A DNA stretch of 48,285 nucleotides from Candidatus Eiseniibacteriota bacterium (GTDB lineage Bacteria; Eisenbacteria; RBG-16-71-46; CAIMUX01). The notes under the pieces are model-generated. The model was not told where the DNA came from and ran no database searches. It worked only from the letters and a program-made list of their open reading frames with translations. This document shows positions 44,009 through 48,285 of this stretch, piece by piece. Position numbers and translations under genes: made by a program. Position 1 is the stretch's first letter, and each line of letters opens with the position of its first letter. Location: positions 1-48,285 of the forward strand of contig CAIMUX010000128.1 in assembly GCA_903844735.1 (NCBI GenBank), in the 5' to 3' direction.

Positions 44009-45919
44009 TCACCGGATCACGACAAGGGGAACACTCCCCACGCGCTCATCCACCTCGAGCCGAATCCAGTAGACTCCGGTGGCAAGGTCGCGGGTCCCCT
44101 CGAAGGTACTCGAATCCCGGACCATCCCCGATGAAGGAAACGTCCCGGAAGCCAGGCGGCGTCCCGAGGGGCTCACCACCGTCCAGCAGACCGGCTCACC
44201 GCTAGGGGGCGGCAGGTCCCAAAAGATCTCGCGCAGCCCGGGGCCCGGGTTCGGCGCGAGCCGGAAGGTCAGGCCGCGTCCGGCCAGCGAGCCCAGCCCC
44301 TCGCCCCCCACATCCATGATCGGGGAGTACACCTCGATGGTGCGACGACTCCAGCGGGTCAGCGTACCGAAGGCGTTCGCCATCACCCTTTCGATGTCGC
44401 CTGCGGGATCGGCGATCCATTGATCCCAGAGCAGTTGATCCTCCTCCGGCGTCTGCCCCGGATCCACGAGCCCCCCGGGCACACCGACCGGAAGCACCGG
44501 CAGACGGAAGGAAAGGTCGCCTGCGGGCACCCACGCCTCCCAGAGAGTCCGAGGGGTGACCGCCGGATCACCCGGAGTCGATGCTGCCACGCGGAAGGTG
44601 GCGATGGCCCAGGTCGGCGCAGGTGTGATCCCCGGGCGCAAGACATCGGACCAGTGCCAGCTATCACCCTCCTGGTGGAGCGACGGCAGCAGGAAGAACT
44701 GCCCTAGATTGCGCGAGGCCGGCAGCGTCAAGGGGGACCGGTCGACACGCCCCGCCTGATAGAGGTTCGCCACCGCGCTGTCGCCATAGTACCCCGCCAC
44801 GTAGGGCACCTCGTCGGCGAGATCGCCCGCCGGGTTCAGCCCCGACAAGTGAAAGCTGCCCAGCGTGTCGCGCAACGCCGACTTGGCGTCGAAGAACAGG
44901 CTCCGCGATCCGCCCTGCAGATCGGCCACCGCGGTGACAAACACACGGGAGCCGCCGGGCGCCTCGGCCGCAGACACAGTGAGAGTGTGCGCCAGGTTGA
45001 GATCAGCGGCCAGGTTCAGGGTCCGGGTGCCGTTGACCGCCATGCTCAGTTCGGCCCCGATCTCCCGCATGGTGAGCTCGTTCAACGGCAGTCCGCTGCC
45101 GCCCAGCGCTGACAGCGGGAGGCGCCCGGCCACCACGAGGAACTCGTACGTCTGCCCATCAGGGACGAAAAAGCGGTAGGTCGGTTTCGAGAAAGTCACG
45201 ATGAAAGACTCGGTCTGCGTCGGCACAACCACGTTGCCCGGTAGAACGACCGGTCCCACGACCGGAAAGCTCACCGTGTCCGACGGGACCTCAAACGGAA
45301 GCAGGCGGGTCGAGAGGAGGTCACTTAGCCGCACGGCGGGGTAGACGACGCCGATGTCGAGGTTGCCATCGTTGGTCTGCATGGCAATGCCGGTCACTGT
45401 GCCGGAGATCTCGGCCTTCGGCGGCGGAAGGCTGGACGGCGCAACCTCAGGGTGCAGCGCCATGGCAATCGAATCGGCCGCGGCGCGGATCACCGTCAGC
45501 CGCGCATGCCCGGTCGCGGCCGCGGTCACCGTCTGTGATCCCGAGATCTTCGGGTTGACGAAGCTCACCCACCCCAAGACGTCGGCCAGCCCCGAGTTCG
45601 ACGGAAACGGATCGCCGGGAGAAGGGCCGACCTGGACAAACGCACCCGGGATCGGCAATCCGGTCATGGCGTCGGTGACCCGGACCGAGAGCAACCCGGT
45701 GCGCGCGGTCCCCACGGCGGGAAAGACCGCGGCGACCGTAGCCAGGAGGAGCAAGACCGCCGGAACGCGCAGCGCGGCGCTGCGCCGGGCTGGAGCGCGT
45801 CGCAGGGCCGAGGCGGATCGCCGGGCCGGAGCGGATCGCCGGGCCGGAGCGGATCGCCGGGCCGGAGCGCTTCCACGGACCGGGGCGATGGCGGGACAAC
45901 GGCCGACGATCATCGGCAT
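44009..45919 (-). CDS. Secreted beta-rich protein with FlgD/Por-type C-terminal domain
   Basis: A 636-residue protein. The N-terminus is an Arg/Ala-rich arm of about 50 residues with the repeated unit SAPARR, then a signal core (VPAVLLLLATVAAVFPAVGTA). A carboxypeptidase-regulatory-like segment follows (LLSVRVTDAMTGLPIPGAFV). A large unassigned beta-rich region contains MAVNGTRTLNLAADLNLAHT and EVPYVAGYYGDSAVANLYQA. The end is an FlgD/Por-like domain starting FRLAPNPGPGLREIFWDLP and finishing LATGVYWIRLEVDERVGSVP. GGAGG lies before the ATG at 45919, and a second ATG is two codons on. It is 18 bp upstream of livK on the same strand and divergent from glnA. Function is unknown. Confidence 0.75.
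   Translation of the reverse strand: MPMIVGRCPAIAPVRGSAPARRSAPARRSAPARRSASALRRAPARRSAALRVPAVLLLLATVAAVFPAVGTARTGLLSVRVTDAMTGLPIPGAFVQVGPSPGDPFPSNSGLADVLGWVSFVNPKISGSQTVTAAATGHARLTVIRAAADSIAMALHPEVAPSSLPPPKAEISGTVTGIAMQTNDGNLDIGVVYPAVRLSDLLSTRLLPFEVPSDTVSFPVVGPVVLPGNVVVPTQTESFIVTFSKPTYRFFVPDGQTYEFLVVAGRLPLSALGGSGLPLNELTMREIGAELSMAVNGTRTLNLAADLNLAHTLTVSAAEAPGGSRVFVTAVADLQGGSRSLFFDAKSALRDTLGSFHLSGLNPAGDLADEVPYVAGYYGDSAVANLYQAGRVDRSPLTLPASRNLGQFFLLPSLHQEGDSWHWSDVLRPGITPAPTWAIATFRVAASTPGDPAVTPRTLWEAWVPAGDLSFRLPVLPVGVPGGLVDPGQTPEEDQLLWDQWIADPAGDIERVMANAFGTLTRWSRRTIEVYSPIMDVGGEGLGSLAGRGLTFRLAPNPGPGLREIFWDLPPPSGEPVCWTVVSPSGRRLASGTFPSSGMVRDSSTFEGTRDLATGVYWIRLEVDERVGSVPLVVIR
45819..45871 (-). repeat. 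In-frame 18-bp tandem repeat coding SAPARR
   Basis: Two exact copies of CGCCGGGCCGGAGCGGAT (45819-45836, 45837-45854) and a partial third, with diverged copies to the left. They encode the Arg-rich stretch just before the signal core of the secreted protein. Confidence 0.85.
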
Positions 45920-46066
45920 GGCTGACCTCCGCATAGAGGACCTCGGCACCACGAGCCAGAGCGAAGGGGACTCTCCTCGCCCTTGGATCGACCGCGAACG
46001 GGCAGTATCGCACAGAAAGCTCGCTCCGACTATTCCGAGATTCGGAGTAGACCCACCGTCTGCCGC

Positions 46067-46095
46067 TTGGCATCTGCCCCCAACCGGGGTATGCT
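46067..46095 (+). promoter_or_regulatory. Sigma-70-type promoter of glnA
   Basis: TTGGCA (46067-46072), a 17-bp spacer and TATGCT (46090-46095) match the -35/-10 pattern well. The expected start site is near 46102, giving a leader of about 40 bases before the glnA ATG. Confidence 0.65.
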
Positions 46096-46139
46096 ACGTT
46101 TTGTTTCACTGCGTCTGGGTGTGGATGGGAGGCAACCGC

Positions 46140-47603
46140 ATGCTCCGTAATCAGCAGAACTCCGCCATGAACGACCCTGTCTCCGGCGTCTTCCAGATGG
46201 CCGACCGGCACGAAATCGTCATGATCGACCTGAAATTCTGTGGCCTGCTTGGCCGCTGGCACCACGTCACCCTGCCGGCCTCTCGACTCAGCCCCGATCT
46301 CTTCAAGGAAGGAGTGGGCTTCGACGGCTCCAGCGTCCCGGGGTTCGCCGCGACGGAGTCCAGCGACATGCTTCTGCTTCCCGATCCGACTACCACTTTC
46401 CTTGATCCGTTCTGGGAGGCTCCCACTCTCTCCATGATCTGCGGTATCCACGACGGGCGCAGCGGCCAGTCGGTTCGGCGCGACCCTCGGTCCGTGGCCG
46501 CGCGCGCCGAGGCGTACCTCCGCGCCACCGGGATCGCAGACCGGGCCGCGATGGCGCCCGAATATGAGTTCTACGTCTTCGACACCGTCCGTCACTCCTG
46601 CGACATCAATCACGCTTTTTACAACATCGACTCGGTGGAGGGGGCCTGGAACACCGGCAGCGACCGGGACCAGACCGACCTGCCGGTCCTCGGCATGCCC
46701 ATTCACGGCGGCTATCACGCTCTTCCGCCCAACGACCGGCTGTACAACCTCCGCGCGGAGATGACCGCACTGATCGAGGGAGCCGGGGTCGCGGTGAAGT
46801 ACCATCACCACGAAGGCGGAGGCCCGGGCCAGTGCGAGATCGAGGTTCTGCCGGTGCCGCTGCTTCTGGCCGCCGATCACGGTCTGCTCATCAAGTACTT
46901 TGTCCGCATGGCCGCCGATCGCGCGGGGAAAGTCGCGACATTCATGCCCAAGCCGCTGTACAACGCGGCCGGCTCGGGCATGCACGTGCATCAGACGCTC
47001 TTCCAGGGCGAGAACAACCTCTTCTGGGACGAGCAGGGCTATTCGGGACTGAGCGAGACGGCGCTGCACTACATCGGGGGCCTGCTGGAGCACGGTCCGG
47101 CTCTCCTCGCGCTGACCAACCCCAGCACGAACAGCTACAAACGACTTGTCCCGGGGTTCGAAGCACCGGTGAACCTCATCTTCGGCCGCGGCAACCGCAC
47201 CGCCGCGGTACGCATCCCCGAAGAGGGGCGCACCGCCGAGACCAAGCGGATCGAGTTCCGTCCCGGGGACGCCACCGGCAACCTCTACCTCACGCTCGCC
47301 GCGATGCTCATGGCCGGGATCGACGGCATCAAGCGGAAGATCGATCCGCGCGTCGAGGGATTCGGCCCGTTCGAGGTCCCGCTCACCCGGATGCCGGAAG
47401 AAGAGCGGAAGCGCATCCGCAGCCTGCCGTTCACCCTCGGCGCCGTGCTCGATGCACTGGAAAAGGATCACCAGTTCCTGCTGGCCGGCGAGGTCTTCGA
47501 CGAACCTTTGATCCAGGCGTGGATCGATCTGAAAAGGAAGGAATCGCTGGACGTGCGGAGCCGGCCGCATCCCCGGGAGATCTCGCTGTACCTGGACGTT
47601 TGA
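46140..47603 (+). CDS. glnA: Type I glutamine synthetase
   Basis: A 487-residue glutamine synthetase that makes glutamine from glutamate, ammonia and ATP. Motifs are FDGSSVPGFAATESSDM, APEYEFYVFD (metal Glu), YHHHEGGGPGQCEIEV, PLYNAAGSGMHVHQTLF, NPSTNSYKRLVPGFEAPVNL then IFGRGNRTAAVRIP, and RIEFRPGDATGNLYL. The C-terminal region where adenylylated enzymes carry NLYxLP reads GFGPFEVPLTRMPEEER with no Tyr, so control by GlnE-type adenylylation is unlikely. GGGAGG lies seven bases before the ATG at 46140, which matches the family N-terminus. The frame is open far upstream only because of GC richness. It diverges from the secreted-protein and liv genes, which fits nitrogen assimilation next to amino-acid uptake. 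Confidence 0.95.
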   Translation: MLRNQQNSAMNDPVSGVFQMADRHEIVMIDLKFCGLLGRWHHVTLPASRLSPDLFKEGVGFDGSSVPGFAATESSDMLLLPDPTTTFLDPFWEAPTLSMICGIHDGRSGQSVRRDPRSVAARAEAYLRATGIADRAAMAPEYEFYVFDTVRHSCDINHAFYNIDSVEGAWNTGSDRDQTDLPVLGMPIHGGYHALPPNDRLYNLRAEMTALIEGAGVAVKYHHHEGGGPGQCEIEVLPVPLLLAADHGLLIKYFVRMAADRAGKVATFMPKPLYNAAGSGMHVHQTLFQGENNLFWDEQGYSGLSETALHYIGGLLEHGPALLALTNPSTNSYKRLVPGFEAPVNLIFGRGNRTAAVRIPEEGRTAETKRIEFRPGDATGNLYLTLAAMLMAGIDGIKRKIDPRVEGFGPFEVPLTRMPEEERKRIRSLPFTLGAVLDALEKDHQFLLAGEVFDEPLIQAWIDLKRKESLDVRSRPHPREISLYLDV

Positions 47604-47606
47604 TCG

Positions 47607-47670
47607 TTCCGGCTTCGGACTTCTGGCTTCGGGCGCCGGGCGTCGGGCTTCGGACTTCGGACGTCGTCCG
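47607..47670 (+). repeat. Short CTTCGG-type intergenic repeat, copy 3
   Basis: Directly after the glnA stop, units such as GGCTTCGGACTTCTGGCTTC and GGGCTTCGGACTTCGGAC repeat with an 8-9-bp step. It is the longest of the three copies in the window. Confidence 0.65.
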
Positions 47671-48007
47671 CGGTCGCTCAGGCGCACCGGGTCCGCGCTG
47701 TGTGCAGCCAGGAGGGATCTCCCGGCCGTCCCCGGGAGGCGCCCCCCAGTAGGGTGCCAAAACTCAACAGATGTTAAGGAAACGTGCGGATGCGCCGAGG
47801 CTCACAACTTCCGGCACGGAAATGGACCGACGACCACGCGCATGGTCGTCGATAATCGGCTGCGTGCTCGCCCGTTCGGCTCAGCTCGCTCTTGGCGCAC
47901 GACACGCTCTCCCGCGCGCCCCCCGTCCAACTAGCGTCCCGGGAGCCGGCCCCGCGCCGCTCACCGGCAAGATCGCCCAACAGCGAGCCCATTTTCGCCG
48001 CCAACCA
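47671..48007. other. Gene-free stretch between glnA and the 42-bp array
   Basis: No family is recognised. A - strand frame is open from the right edge to 47774 and includes HFRSLNWLAAKMGSLLGDLA, but its third-position G/C bias is weaker than in the real genes and it has no ribosome site within the window. It is left uncalled. Confidence 0.35.
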
Positions 48008-48274
48008 GTTCAGAGATCTGAAATGTGAGATTCCGCCCGGAAAACACCAGGTCACAGCGCCCCACCCCCGACTTCGGCCGTCCGGACCCGGTACAGAGAT
48101 CGGAACCGCCTTCCCTAAGAGTTCCCACGGGAGTTCACAACTCCGTACGAGTCGCCGCTGAATCCCGACGCGCGTTTCGAATCTCCGTACGGCCGCACAG
48201 GAAAAGCCGACAGCGGGTACAGCGTTCCGTACCGGCCTTCGGTCCGCGGAATCCGCCGGTTCAGAACGCTGTAC
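48008..48274. repeat. Array of 16-bp quasi-palindromic cores with 42-bp period
   Basis: Cores of the form GTWCNGAAYNCYGTAC, in either orientation, start at 48091, 48133, 48175, 48217 and 48259, exactly 42 bp apart. Weaker copies start near 48008 and 48050. The best pair is GTACAGCGTTCCGTAC at 48217 and GTTCAGAACGCTGTAC at 48259, which share an 11-base stretch in opposite orientation. The 26-bp spacers differ. The array reaches the window edge and may continue. The period is 14 codons, and one - strand frame (right edge to 48118) reads repeated Y-G units, so a coding repeat is the alternative. Confidence 0.6.
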
Positions 48275-48285
48275 GACCCTCCGGC

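Noticed and set aside
45447-47687. Long - strand frame opposite glnA
   Set aside because: The + strand here is a clear glutamine synthetase; the - strand frame is its antisense shadow with no family motif.
48170-48195. tRNA T-arm (TTTCGAATCTCC)
   Set aside because: No acceptor stem, D-arm or anticodon arm fits around it, and it belongs to the 42-bp periodic cores.
48008-48274. CRISPR array
   Set aside because: Cores are only 16 bp, degenerate, and occur in both orientations, and no cas gene is present.
48118-48285. C-terminal end of a - strand gene with 14-residue Y-G repeats
   Set aside because: The frame is open and suggestive, but the same periodicity continues past its stop, and other frames are open too. 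Not called without sequence beyond the edge.

Overview
The window is 48.3 kb of high-GC bacterial DNA with tight gene packing, many 4-nt stop/start overlaps and good Shine-Dalgarno sites. It looks like a Gram-negative (diderm) bacterium: there is a TonB-dependent receptor, another probable outer-membrane barrel, several lipoproteins, and secreted proteins ending in FlgD/Por-type Ig-like C-terminal domains. That C-terminal domain, a TRAP transporter with a TatT lipoprotein, and GACC-type cysteine segments would suit an uncultured FCB-type lineage or Candidatus Eisenbacteria. This placement is an inference from protein style, not from a marker gene.

Left part (1-8.5 kb): a decayed sigma-54 activator at the edge, a GT-C-type membrane glycosyltransferase, a DUF72 protein, and a leftward operon for a TRAP transporter with a TatT lipoprotein (tatT-dctP-dctQ-dctM) followed by a coupled exported protein of unknown function.

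Middle (8.5-25 kb): a secreted SUMF1/FlgD protein broken by two frameshifts, an N-terminally extended IF-1, a heterodimeric ABC exporter, transaldolase, a leftward ECF sigma / anti-sigma / Spy-CnrX-like sensor / Gly-X-Y-repeat lipoprotein cluster, a DUF1566 secreted protein with a frameshifted C-terminus, and a TonB-dependent receptor.

Centre-right (25-33.6 kb): an RRM RNA-binding protein, a nitroreductase and MgtC/DUF4010 membrane protein pair, a probable outer-membrane barrel, a DUF883-like small membrane protein with a clear terminator, SixA, a hemerythrin-like protein, and an NfeD-stomatin pair.

Right part (33.6-48.3 kb): an ABC-2 permease fused to an M1 peptidase with its ATPase, a Crp/Fnr regulator downstream of a complete branched-chain-amino-acid-type ABC transporter (livKHMGF), a secreted FlgD-type protein 18 bp upstream of livK, and divergently a type I glutamine synthetase with a recognisable sigma-70 promoter. 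The last 280 bp hold an array of 16-bp quasi-palindromic cores with a 42-bp period that runs off the edge.

Accessory traces include two remnants of integrase-core transposases, three intergenic copies of a CTTCGG-type short repeat, and in-frame 18-bp tandem repeats in three unrelated envelope-protein genes. No rRNA, tRNA, CRISPR array, prophage or intact insertion sequence was seen. The least explained parts are the TRAP-linked exported protein, the ECF/Gly-X-Y module and the 42-bp array.
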